Shown: one piece after another, positions 1 to 7,836 of the stretch
Layout of the letters: each line of letters opens with the position of its first letter
How positions within the stretch are numbered: position 1 is the stretch's first letter
NCBI GenBank assembly: GCA_046331425.1
Contig: JAXLQU010000003.1
Location: 1 to 64,000 of the forward strand
Direction: 5' to 3'
DNA length: 64,000 bases
From: JANNUT01 sp046331425
GTDB taxonomy: Bacteria > Acidobacteriota > Polarisedimenticolia > J045
Translations under genes and position numbers: made by a program
Notes under the pieces: model-generated
The model's input: only the letters and a program-made list of their open reading frames with translations
Told to the model about the DNA's origin: nothing
Databases searched by the model: none

Positions 1-1629
1 GGCCTGGAGGCGTGATAACTCGGCACCGAACAGGGCGTTGGTTTGGGGCAGTCCCAGCAAGGCGTCGTCGTCCATCTCGTCCAGGCCCTGCTCCTCCGCC
101 CAATGGCGAACGGCGTCGATGTTCGGCACCAAGATCACCCCTACCGACGGCTTCCCGTCGCCGACGGCGATCGCGAACTTGATGAAGTGCGACGCGGCCA
201 GTGCGTCCTCGATCAGCCGTGGCGCCACGTTCTTCCCGGTGGAAAGCACCAGAATCTCCTTCTTGCGTCCCGTGATCTGCAGGAAACCATCCTGATCGAT
301 CCGACCCAAGTCTCCGGTGTGGAGCAGACCATTGCGAACGGTCTCGGCTGTCTCCTGCGGCCGGTTCCAGTAACCGAGCATCACATTCGGCCCTTTTGCA
401 AGAATCTCGCCGTCGTGTGCGATCGACAGATCGACCCCCGGGATCGCCGGCCCTACCGTGCCAAAGCGCGTTCGTCCGTACCGGTTCACAGCCAGGACCG
501 GCGACGCCTCCGTCATCCCGTAACCTTCGATGATCGGCAGCCCGATCCCCCAGAAGAAACGACACAGATCGACCGGAAGCGCAGCCCCACCCACGATCAC
601 CGCCAGTAGTTGCCCGCCGAGCCGCGCTCGCAACTGCCGATAGAGAATGCGATCGCAGATGGCCCACCGCACGCGACGCCAGAGTGTCAGCGGTCGAAGT
701 GAAGCCCGTCGTTCGGCGTCTTGGCTTCCCCACGCCAGCATTCGCTCGAGGATGCCGCGCTTGAACGGCCGCTCCTTGGCAATGCGAGCCATGATCCGCG
801 AACGGATCAACGCCAACACTCCCGGCACGGAGACGAGTAGATGCGGTTTCAGTTCTTCACACGCGTCAGCGACTCGCTCTACATGCGAGACGTAGCCGAT
901 CGCCATCCCAGCTTGCAGGTATGCGTAGGTAACCAACCGCTCCGTGGCGTGGCACAGCGGGAGAAACGAAACCGCTCGGTAACCGAATGTAAAAGTCTGC
1001 TCGAGTGCAGCGAGGACTTGGCCTACGTTGTGGCAAAAATTCGCGTGCGTGAGCATGACGCCCTTGGGTTCGCCCGTGGTGCCGGAGGTATAGATCAGCG
1101 TGGCCAACGAGTCGGGCTTCAAATCAGCGACGCGCCGATCGACAGCGGTAGGATCCTGGGCGAGATGTTCTCGCCCGCGCCGACGCAATTCTTCGAAGGA
1201 GATGGTGCCGTCGACGTTCGATTCGAAGCAGAAAACGTGCTCGATGCCGGAGGCCGAGCCTTGACGCAGTTTGGCGGCTTGCGCCTTGTTGGAGACGAAG
1301 ACCGCTTTGGTCTGCGCGTCTTTCAAAATGAATGCGGTTTGGTCGGCCGGCAGCGTTGGGTACACAGGCACGTCAACCAACGCGGCATGCTGTGCGCCAA
1401 AATCGGTGAAGACCCATTCGGGTCTGTTCTCCGAGATCAGTCCGACACGTTCGCCGGGCTGCAATCCGGCAGCAATCAACCCGGCGGCCACCTCGCGGAC
1501 AGCGGCACTCACCTCCTCGGGGCTATGCCACGACCAATCGCGGTGCGCTCGGGCGCCGAGCAGCTCGCGATGTGCCGTCTTGGCCATCGCGGCGGCAAAG
1601 AGTGCGGGCAGATGCGGATGTACAAGCAC
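1..1629 (-). CDS. Long-chain acyl-CoA synthetase (AMP-forming), C-terminus cut by window edge
   Basis: Activates fatty acids to acyl-CoA through an acyl-adenylate (ANL superfamily, EC 6.2.1.3 type). The minus-strand translation shows the AMP/ATP-binding signature YTSGTTGEPKG near residue 180 and the late motif GFLQITGRKKEILV with GKNVAP, which lead into the mobile C-terminal domain. 543 codons are present and the frame is still open at base 1, so only the last part of the roughly 600-residue protein is missing. The GTG start at 1629 follows GAGGAAG by a few bases and gives the usual N-terminus (LPALFAAAMAKT). ATG at 1587 is an alternative but would lose conserved residues. It is divergent from the envelope operon starting at 1684. 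Substrate chain length cannot be read from sequence. Confidence 0.9.
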   Translation of the reverse strand, partial: MLVHPHLPALFAAAMAKTAHRELLGARAHRDWSWHSPEEVSAAVREVAAGLIAAGLQPGERVGLISENRPEWVFTDFGAQHAALVDVPVYPTLPADQTAFILKDAQTKAVFVSNKAQAAKLRQGSASGIEHVFCFESNVDGTISFEELRRRGREHLAQDPTAVDRRVADLKPDSLATLIYTSGTTGEPKGVMLTHANFCHNVGQVLAALEQTFTFGYRAVSFLPLCHATERLVTYAYLQAGMAIGYVSHVERVADACEELKPHLLVSVPGVLALIRSRIMARIAKERPFKRGILERMLAWGSQDAERRASLRPLTLWRRVRWAICDRILYRQLRARLGGQLLAVIVGGAALPVDLCRFFWGIGLPIIEGYGMTEASPVLAVNRYGRTRFGTVGPAIPGVDLSIAHDGEILAKGPNVMLGYWNRPQETAETVRNGLLHTGDLGRIDQDGFLQITGRKKEILVLSTGKNVAPRLIEDALAASHFIKFAIAVGDGKPSVGVILVPNIDAVRHWAEEQGLDEMDDDALLGLPQTNALFGAELSRLQA

Positions 1630-1671
1630 GCGTCTTCCTCGGGGCCGCGCGGGTCGGCGGGGCTCGAAGGT

Positions 1672-1677
1672 TATACT
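1672..1677 (+). promoter_or_regulatory. Candidate -10 element placed for a leaderless mRNA
   Basis: TATACT ends six bases before the GTG at 1684, so the expected +1 falls on the first base of that GTG. No convincing -35 hexamer lies 17 bp upstream and there is no Shine-Dalgarno before the GTG. Both observations fit a leaderless transcript but do not prove it. Confidence 0.4.
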
Positions 1678-1683
1678 GCCGCA

Positions 1684-2109
1684 GTGAACCTGTGGAGAGT
1701 TCTCAATCGAGTCCGGTTGTGGGCCATCGCGACGGCAGTTGTATGCCTGCTGACTCTCGCCTTCTCCGCCGAGTCGCCCAAGCGAAGCCGGGGTGAAAGA
1801 ACTCGCGATCTGAAATTCGCTGGCGAAATGGCCCGTCAGGGACTCTGGCGTGAAGCGCTGTTTCGCTGGGAACGCTTGTTGCGTGAGGAACCCAAGAACG
1901 CCTATCTGCTCAACAACGTTGCGGTCGCCAAAGAAGCACTCGGCGACCGGGCTGGCGCCAAGGAAGCCTATGACCGGGCCCTCGCGATAGCTCGAGAGCC
2001 GAAGCTTTTGGCCAATGCCGACCTGTTCACTCGCAGCGAACAGAAACCGACCGATCAGCCGTCCGAGCCTGGTGAGCCACAGGCGCCCAAATCGCCGGAG
2101 GCACCGTGA
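1684..2109 (+). CDS. Small exported TPR-repeat protein
   Basis: A 141-residue protein with an N-terminal hydrophobic segment (WAIATAVVCLLTLAF, signal peptide or anchor). One to two TPR units follow: a run of DLKFAGEMARQGLWREALFRW and then YLLNNVAVAKEALGDRAGAK. The tail is Pro/Glu-rich and low complexity. The GTG start was chosen because it begins right before the signal sequence; no ribosome-binding site is visible. The stop overlaps the GTG of the next gene by 4 bp (GTGA), so translation is probably coupled. It likely acts in the periplasm as a scaffold for the two envelope proteins encoded downstream. The specific role is unknown. Confidence 0.75.
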   Translation: MNLWRVLNRVRLWAIATAVVCLLTLAFSAESPKRSRGERTRDLKFAGEMARQGLWREALFRWERLLREEPKNAYLLNNVAVAKEALGDRAGAKEAYDRALAIAREPKLLANADLFTRSEQKPTDQPSEPGEPQAPKSPEAP

Positions 2110-2777
2110 ACCGCGGCAGCGTGGCGCTGTGTGCGGTCTTGGTCTTGGCGGGCGTAACCACGTCGCTGGCCGGTTGGGAGGAAGTCGGAATCGATGTCTC
2201 GACCCCGGCCAAACTGGAAACCGAACCGGGCGAACGATTGCTGGTCGCGAAGGTCCGGGCCAACGATCATGAACGAATCGACATTGGCGCCGAGATCACG
2301 CGCTGGCTGCGGCGCGAGATCGGGCGTGGCACGCCGCTGTCGGTACTCGATGTGCCGCCCCCCGAGCTGCCGGAACAGCGTCCCGAGGTCATGGCGGTCA
2401 ACGACGTGTTCTTCCGCCGCTTGGGGCAACAGTTCCGCGCCGACCTGATCGTCGCCGCGGTTGCCGAGTTGCGGGTCGAGGATCGTTCTGGGTTCGTCTC
2501 GCGCGACGTGGAAAGTCCGATTACAGGTCAGACGATCCGAACCTCTCAGTTCGTCGAGCGGAAGGGATATCGCCTCAAGATCGATGTGTTCTTTCTCAAG
2601 GGCGACAACGGCGTCCTGCTGTTCAAGGACAACTGGCAAGAAGATCGGATCGTCGAATCACAGGGCGCGGAAGATTTGCAGACCCTGTTCGAACTGTTGG
2701 AGTTGATGAAAGACGACCTGCTGGCCGTCTTGAAACCTGTCAAGATTCGCGAGCCGCGTTTTATCTGGGTTGACTGA
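2106..2777 (+). CDS. Exported protein of unknown function
   Basis: 223 residues starting at GTG inside the stop of the preceding gene. The N-terminus (VALCAVLVLAGVTTSLAGW) is a signal peptide with likely cleavage after SLA or LAG. The mature part mixes beta strands and helices: residues about 40-60 (RLLVAKVRANDHERIDIGAE), a central RADLIVAAVAELRVEDR strand pair, and a C-terminal helix (LQTLFELLELMKDDLLAVL). I do not recognise the family. Alternating strands and the ratio of charged to small residues suggest a periplasmic alpha/beta domain. It ends 16 bp before the start of the Omp85-type gene, within the same operon. Confidence 0.7.
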   Translation: MNRGSVALCAVLVLAGVTTSLAGWEEVGIDVSTPAKLETEPGERLLVAKVRANDHERIDIGAEITRWLRREIGRGTPLSVLDVPPPELPEQRPEVMAVNDVFFRRLGQQFRADLIVAAVAELRVEDRSGFVSRDVESPITGQTIRTSQFVERKGYRLKIDVFFLKGDNGVLLFKDNWQEDRIVESQGAEDLQTLFELLELMKDDLLAVLKPVKIREPRFIWVD

Positions 2778-2793
2778 TCCCGCGGAGGTCCCC

Positions 2794-5700
2794 GTGTCCT
2801 GCGTCCGGCGTCTGGTTCCAGCTTTGGTCTCGATCGCACTGGTGACTCTGCCGGCGTTGGCGCAGAGCGGCGGGTCGTTCGGTCAAAACAAAATCTCCTA
2901 CAAACGCTTCGACTGGAAGATCTACCGCGCTCCGCACTTCGACGTGCACTACTACGACGCGGTCGAACCGCAGTTGCAAGCCCTGGTCAGCGAGATCGAG
3001 AGCGCCTATTTCGATGTCAGCCGCCAACTCGATCACGAGGTGCGAGAGCGGATCCCGATCATCCTGTACGCCACGCATTCCGACTTCGAGCAGACCAACG
3101 TTATTTTGGAGGAGTTGGACGAAGGGGTCGGCGCGTTTGCCGAGCCGTTCAGCAACCGAATGGTCGTGCCGGTCGATGAACCGCCCGATTTCCGATTTGC
3201 TTTGATCAAACACGAACTGACGCACATCTTCGAGTACGACATTCTGTTCGGAGGGTCGCTTCGACGCACGCTGCGCGCGCGGCCTCCACTGTGGTTGATG
3301 GAGGGGTTGGCCAGTTACATCGGTGATGACGAAGACGCGTTTGCGCAGATGGTGATCCGCGACGGTGTCGTCAACAACCTGGTCCCTTCGTTGGATCGAA
3401 TCCCAGGCGGGTACCTCGCCTATCGATACGGTCACGCGGTATTCGACTTCATCGAAAAAGAGTATGGAAAGGACGGCCTGAGGACGTTCTTGTTCGAGTT
3501 TCGCAAGGTGATCTTGACGAACAATCTCGAGAAGGCGTTTCAGGATGCGTTCGGACTTTCTATCGACCAGTTCGATCGGCGATTTGCCCGCTTCCTGCGG
3601 CAGAAATATCTGCCGGTGCTGACCGGCAAACGATCGCCCGACGAATACGGCAAGGAGATCGGCCTGACCGAGCCTGGCCGATTCACGTTCTCCCCGACCC
3701 TCAGCCCGTCGGGTGAGTTGATCGCAGCCCTGGCGACGCCGGGTCTGGAACTGGATGTCGTGGTTCTGTCTCCGAAAGACGGCAAAATCATTCGCAACCT
3801 CACCAAGGGTTTCACCAATCGCTACACCTCGATCGTGGCCGAGGCGTTCGACGGACAGCGCGACCTGAGTTGGTCCCCTGACGGCGATCGCTTGGCCTTC
3901 TTCGTGCGACGCGAGAACTACCGCGAATTGATGATCTACGATCCGATCGGCGGCGGGCGCGTCGATTCGTTCAAGTTCAAGACTATTTCCAGCTGCGCGT
4001 CGCCGACTTTCTCACCCGACGGCAAATGGATCGCGTTCTCGGGCAACAAGGATGGTGTGTGGGACATCTTTCGGATCAACCTCGAAACGAGAGAGATTCA
4101 AAACCTGACACAGGACGAGTACTACGACACCAATCCGACCTGGTCCGCTGACGGTGCTCAAGTGCTGTACAACCGAAGGATCTCGCGCTTCGCCAAGATC
4201 TTCACGGTCGAAGTCGGGGCACCAGAGCGAAAGGCAGCGCTTACTACCGGCCCGGCCAGCGATCTCATGCCCGCCTTCAGCCGCGATGGAAAGACTGTCT
4301 ATTTCACTTCCGACCGCGGTCAGTATGGCGTCTACAACATCCACGCATTGGATCTGACCAGCGGCGAGATCAGCCGGTTGACCGACCTCACGGGTGGAGC
4401 GTTCTCGCCGGTCGAACTCACGGCGGCGGAAGATGGTGGCGGCCAGCTCGCCTACGTTTCGTTCCAGGCCGGCACCTTCCGTCTTTATCAGATGAAGACG
4501 GCAGGCGGTGAGGTCGACAACGCCAAGAAATCCGGGTCCGAGGAGCCGGCGAGTTCACCGCTGGCGCCATCCCGGCGCGAGGCGCCGACCGAGATCAAGC
4601 CCCCCAGCGATGCCGACGCCGCGGACGATCTCAAACCGTTCGAGCCGCCACTGGCGCTGACACTCGACGCCGACAAACGCGAGCCCTACAAACTGAAGTG
4701 GTCGCTCGACGCACCCGACATCACGGTCGGCGTCACGGACGACGGCACCTTTCTTTCGAATGTGTCGGTCAACTTCTCGGACACGCTTGGCGACCAACGG
4801 ATCAACATCCGTTCTTACTCGGTTTCGAGTTTCACCAACATCGATGTCTCGTACTGGAATCTCAAGAGTCGGATCGATTGGGGCGCGCGTGCATTCGACT
4901 ATCGCGACTACTACGTCACGAATTCCGCCATCGGCGTCAGCGATCGATTTCAGCGTCGACAGCGCTACACGGCTGTCTCCGGCTTCGCGTCTTATCCACT
5001 GAATCGGCTTTACCGTGTCGAGGGAGACCTGGGACTGATCCAGCGCCGCTCGACGCAGCCGTTCCTTACTCGATCCGGCAATCTGCAGTTCAACGAGTTC
5101 TCGAGTGATTACGTCTCGACAGGCATCGACCTGGTCGGCGACAGCACGCGATGGCAGAGCTTCGGTCCATTCCAGGGACACCGGCTTCGATTCGGACCGT
5201 TCTACAACTTCAAGGCTTCGGGCGACGACTTCTACGAAAGCTACGGTGGTCTGCAACTGGACTATCGCGGCTATCAACACATGACCCAGCGCAGTCTTCT
5301 CGCGGTGCGTTTCTCGGCCGCCAAACAGACCAGCTCGTCGGGACAGTTGTACACATTGGGCGGGATCAACCAGCTTCGCGGTTTCGACTATCGGAGCTTC
5401 TTCGGGACCAACTACGCGCTCGCCAACTTCGAAATTCGTTTCCCCCTGCTGACCGCGATCGTCCTTCCGTGGGGCGGCGCGATCGCTCCCGTACGCGGGT
5501 TTGCTTTCATCGACGCCGGCACGATCTGGTTTGACGATCAGCAGTTCTGCGCGCCCAATCCGTTCTGCACCGCCGGGTCCACGCTCCAGACGGGCAAGGC
5601 GACTTTCGACCGCAATCTCGGCACGTTCCGTCGGTACCAGAGCAAGGGGCCCGACGGTTTGTACCGGGACGTTCACGTCTCTGCCGGCCTCGGCGTCTGG

Positions 5701-5805
5701 CTTCCGATCCTGGGCTTGCCGTTCAATTGGTCGTTCTCGAAAGAATATGACGGCGACAAATTGGGGCCGTGGCACTCCAACTTCTACATCGTGTTCGATT
5801 GGTGA
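2794..5805 (+). CDS. Outer-membrane fusion protein: zinc-peptidase-like domain, TolB-type propeller, Omp85 barrel
   Basis: A 1003-residue exported protein. Order of parts: signal peptide (VPALVSIALVTLPALAQ); a gluzincin-like domain with HELTH at about residue 140 followed by WLMEGLASYIGDDED, which supplies the third Glu ligand; PD40/TolB propeller blades (SWSPDGDRLAF, TFSPDGKWIAFSGNKDG, TWSADGAQVLYNRR, AFSRDGKTVYFTSDRG); a Pro/Ala/Glu-rich linker near residues 580-620; and a C-terminal beta barrel with the Omp85 loop motif LRGFDYRSF. The final residues VFDW end in an aromatic, as usual for barrels. GTG 2794 was selected because GGAGG lies 5 bases upstream, rather than a TTG 24 bp earlier. A protease, propeller and barrel in one chain is a known but poorly studied architecture. 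Proteolytic activity is inferred only from the motif. Confidence 0.85.
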   Translation: MSCVRRLVPALVSIALVTLPALAQSGGSFGQNKISYKRFDWKIYRAPHFDVHYYDAVEPQLQALVSEIESAYFDVSRQLDHEVRERIPIILYATHSDFEQTNVILEELDEGVGAFAEPFSNRMVVPVDEPPDFRFALIKHELTHIFEYDILFGGSLRRTLRARPPLWLMEGLASYIGDDEDAFAQMVIRDGVVNNLVPSLDRIPGGYLAYRYGHAVFDFIEKEYGKDGLRTFLFEFRKVILTNNLEKAFQDAFGLSIDQFDRRFARFLRQKYLPVLTGKRSPDEYGKEIGLTEPGRFTFSPTLSPSGELIAALATPGLELDVVVLSPKDGKIIRNLTKGFTNRYTSIVAEAFDGQRDLSWSPDGDRLAFFVRRENYRELMIYDPIGGGRVDSFKFKTISSCASPTFSPDGKWIAFSGNKDGVWDIFRINLETREIQNLTQDEYYDTNPTWSADGAQVLYNRRISRFAKIFTVEVGAPERKAALTTGPASDLMPAFSRDGKTVYFTSDRGQYGVYNIHALDLTSGEISRLTDLTGGAFSPVELTAAEDGGGQLAYVSFQAGTFRLYQMKTAGGEVDNAKKSGSEEPASSPLAPSRREAPTEIKPPSDADAADDLKPFEPPLALTLDADKREPYKLKWSLDAPDITVGVTDDGTFLSNVSVNFSDTLGDQRINIRSYSVSSFTNIDVSYWNLKSRIDWGARAFDYRDYYVTNSAIGVSDRFQRRQRYTAVSGFASYPLNRLYRVEGDLGLIQRRSTQPFLTRSGNLQFNEFSSDYVSTGIDLVGDSTRWQSFGPFQGHRLRFGPFYNFKASGDDFYESYGGLQLDYRGYQHMTQRSLLAVRFSAAKQTSSSGQLYTLGGINQLRGFDYRSFFGTNYALANFEIRFPLLTAIVLPWGGAIAPVRGFAFIDAGTIWFDDQQFCAPNPFCTAGSTLQTGKATFDRNLGTFRRYQSKGPDGLYRDVHVSAGLGVWLPILGLPFNWSFSKEYDGDKLGPWHSNFYIVFDW

Positions 5806-5859
5806 TCCGGTGTTGCGCGATTTGAACCACACAACGTGTTGCCGAAACTCGCTGCCCCC

Positions 5860-6270
5860 ATGAGTCCGGTTCTGGCGGGGTACTCGGGCACACCACTTTG
5901 GAAGAAGCTCGGTATCAAACCCCAGATGCGTGTCCTGACGGTGGCGGCACCGCCGCACTACGTTGGTCTGTTGGAAGGAATGCCTGAAGCAGCGTCGATC
6001 ACCTCGCGCGGCAACGGACCGTTCGCGATGATCCATCTGTTCGTCAAGCAACGTAGAGAGCTGGAGCGAAGGCTCGACGATCTCGAGTCCAAGCTCGCCG
6101 CCGGGGGCGCACTCTGGATCTCGTGGCCGAAGCAAGCCTCCAAGGTCGCCACCGACATCACCGAGAACACGATCCGCGAGATCGTGCTCCCGCGCGGCTT
6201 GGTCGACGTCAAAGTCTGCGCTGTCGATGCGGTCTGGTCGGGCCTGAAGGTGATGCGACGCAAGTCGTAA
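5860..6270 (+). CDS. DUF3052 family protein
   Basis: 136 residues beginning MSPVLAGYSGTPLWKKLGIK, the typical N-terminus of DUF3052. The conserved core ALWISWPKQASKVATDITE and the ending LVDVKVCAVDAVWSGLKVM are both present, so the protein is complete. Function is unknown. It has no signal peptide or membrane segment and is predicted cytoplasmic. An upstream in-frame GTG at 5836 is possible, but family length favours ATG 5860. It follows the Omp85 gene by 54 bp on the same strand and converges on ftsX, 16 bp away, with no obvious terminator between them. Confidence 0.8.
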   Translation: MSPVLAGYSGTPLWKKLGIKPQMRVLTVAAPPHYVGLLEGMPEAASITSRGNGPFAMIHLFVKQRRELERRLDDLESKLAAGGALWISWPKQASKVATDITENTIREIVLPRGLVDVKVCAVDAVWSGLKVMRRKS

Positions 6271-6286
6271 GCAAACGCGGCCGCTT

Positions 6287-7186
6287 TCAACGCAAGGCGG
6301 AGCGCCCTGCGGCCAACCCAGCGGCCGCAATCCCCGAACCGATGCCGAACACGATCAGTGACACGATCTGGTTGGGCGAGAGTCCTTCGCCGATCACCAA
6401 CGACGCGAAGCCGGCCAAGGGCGTGGCTGCCGACCAAGCGAGGATCGCGCCGCGAAGCCAGGCTGCGCCCTGCACGGCGATCACACCTCCGATTCCACCC
6501 AACAGCCCGCCCGCAATCAGCACCGGGGCCACGACGAACGAAACGGAGGCTCCGATCAGACGCATCAGCGCTACTTCGTCGCGTTTGTCGTCGAGCGCCA
6601 ATCGCACGACAGCACCAACAATCGTCCACGCCGCGAGCAGCAACACCAGCGCCCCTCCGAATGCGATCCACGAGGCGGCGTTCGTCGCGTCGGACAAGGC
6701 AGAGATCCACTCCTGGTCATAACGCACGGCGTCGACGGCCGGTTGGCGCTTGGCGGTCTCGACCAATGCGGCGATCAGCGTCTTGTCGGAGGATGCCGGC
6801 CAAACCCTCAGCGACGATGGAAAGGGGTTGGCGTCGAGCTGTCCTTCGATATCTCCCAAATCGGGGTAGAGCGCTCGAAATTCGCGCAGAGCACGCTGCG
6901 GCGCGATCGTTTCCAAGCGCGCTACACGTCCATCGGACTGCAGCGCCTCCGTGGTCTGCGCGGTCTCTTCTCGTGTCGCATCCGGCGACAGATAGACCTC
7001 GATCACTGCCTGCTCTCCCAACTTGGCGAGCACCGCATCGATCCCGCGGCTGGCGCTGAGGAACGTCGCCAACAGAAACAGCGCCAAGCCCATCGCCAGC
7101 ACCGAGATGAGCGACGAGAGCGGGCGTCGTGACAGGTCGGCGACCGCCGTGTGAACCGCGTGTCCGCTGGCGGTCAACAATCTCAC
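6287..7186 (-). CDS. ftsX: Cell division ABC transporter permease FtsX
   Basis: Membrane partner of FtsE. It transmits ATPase signals to periplasmic peptidoglycan hydrolases at the septum. 299 residues: first TM (LISVLAMGLALFLLATFL), an extracytoplasmic domain starting VIEVYLSPDATREE and running to about residue 165, then three C-terminal TMs (WIAFGGALVLLLAAWTIVGAV, FVVAPVLIAGGLLGGIGGVI, IVSLIVFGIGSGIAAAGLAAG). The cytoplasmic loop LDDKRDEVALMRLIGA is the FtsX coupling-helix region. GTG start overlaps the ftsE stop by 4 bp. Adjacent to gatB rather than in the dcw cluster found elsewhere in this window. Confidence 0.92.
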   Translation of the reverse strand: MRLLTASGHAVHTAVADLSRRPLSSLISVLAMGLALFLLATFLSASRGIDAVLAKLGEQAVIEVYLSPDATREETAQTTEALQSDGRVARLETIAPQRALREFRALYPDLGDIEGQLDANPFPSSLRVWPASSDKTLIAALVETAKRQPAVDAVRYDQEWISALSDATNAASWIAFGGALVLLLAAWTIVGAVVRLALDDKRDEVALMRLIGASVSFVVAPVLIAGGLLGGIGGVIAVQGAAWLRGAILAWSAATPLAGFASLVIGEGLSPNQIVSLIVFGIGSGIAAAGLAAGRSALR

Positions 7187-7836
7187 GACACCAACCTCCC
7201 ACCCATCAGTCGCAGCACCCGTGAACCTGCTTCACCGACGATCAACGGGTCGTGCGAGGCCAACAATACGGTGGCGCCGCGCGCGTGAATCTCGCGCATC
7301 AGGGTCAGGATTTCTCTTGATCGTTCCGGATCGAGATTGCCGGTTGGTTCGTCGGCCAGCACGATCCGGGGTTCGGGGGCGAGCGCACGCGCAATCGCCA
7401 CGCGCTGCTTCTCGCCGCCCGAGAGCATCTCGGGCCAATCGTTGGCGCGATGCAGCAAGCCGACCCATTCCAAGACACGACGCACGCGTTCTCGGCGCTT
7501 GGATCCCGGCCAGGCCAGCGCGCGCAGCACGAACCCGACGTTCTCGGCAACGGTGCGCCGCGGCAGCAGCCGGAAATCCTGAAACACGACCCCGATCTGA
7601 CGCCGCACGCGCGGGATCTGCCGCCACGACAGCGACGTCAGATCGAACCCGGCGACCGTCACCCGTCCGCGCGTGGGGCGAGTCTCGCACGTGATGAGTT
7701 GAAGCAGCGTGGTCTTGCCTGCGCCGGAGGACCCGGTGAGTACCACGAATTCCCCTGCCGCGAGTTCGAACGACAGGTCGCGCAGCACGATATCCGGCTC
7801 ACGATAGATCTTGGTGACTTGCTCGAAGCGGATCAT
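7183..7836 (-). CDS. ftsE: Cell division ATP-binding protein FtsE
   Basis: 217-residue ABC ATPase working with FtsX. Walker A GSSGAGKTT near residue 40, Q-loop QIGVVFQDFRLLPRRTVAENV, signature LSGGEKQRVAIARAL, Walker B IVLADEPTGNLD and the H-loop TVLLASHD are all intact. The start MIRFEQVTKIYRE is canonical for FtsE. Its ATG overlaps the gatB stop in an ATGA junction, and its own stop overlaps the GTG of ftsX. All three genes should therefore be translated from one message. Confidence 0.95.
   Translation of the reverse strand: MIRFEQVTKIYREPDIVLRDLSFELAAGEFVVLTGSSGAGKTTLLQLITCETRPTRGRVTVAGFDLTSLSWRQIPRVRRQIGVVFQDFRLLPRRTVAENVGFVLRALAWPGSKRRERVRRVLEWVGLLHRANDWPEMLSGGEKQRVAIARALAPEPRIVLADEPTGNLDPERSREILTLMREIHARGATVLLASHDPLIVGEAGSRVLRLMGGRLVS

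Noticed and set aside
4555..6330. Long open frame antisense to the Omp85 gene (591 codons)
   Set aside because: Codon composition mirrors the GC bias of the plus-strand gene; the translation has no recognisable domain, and the frame overlaps two supported genes.
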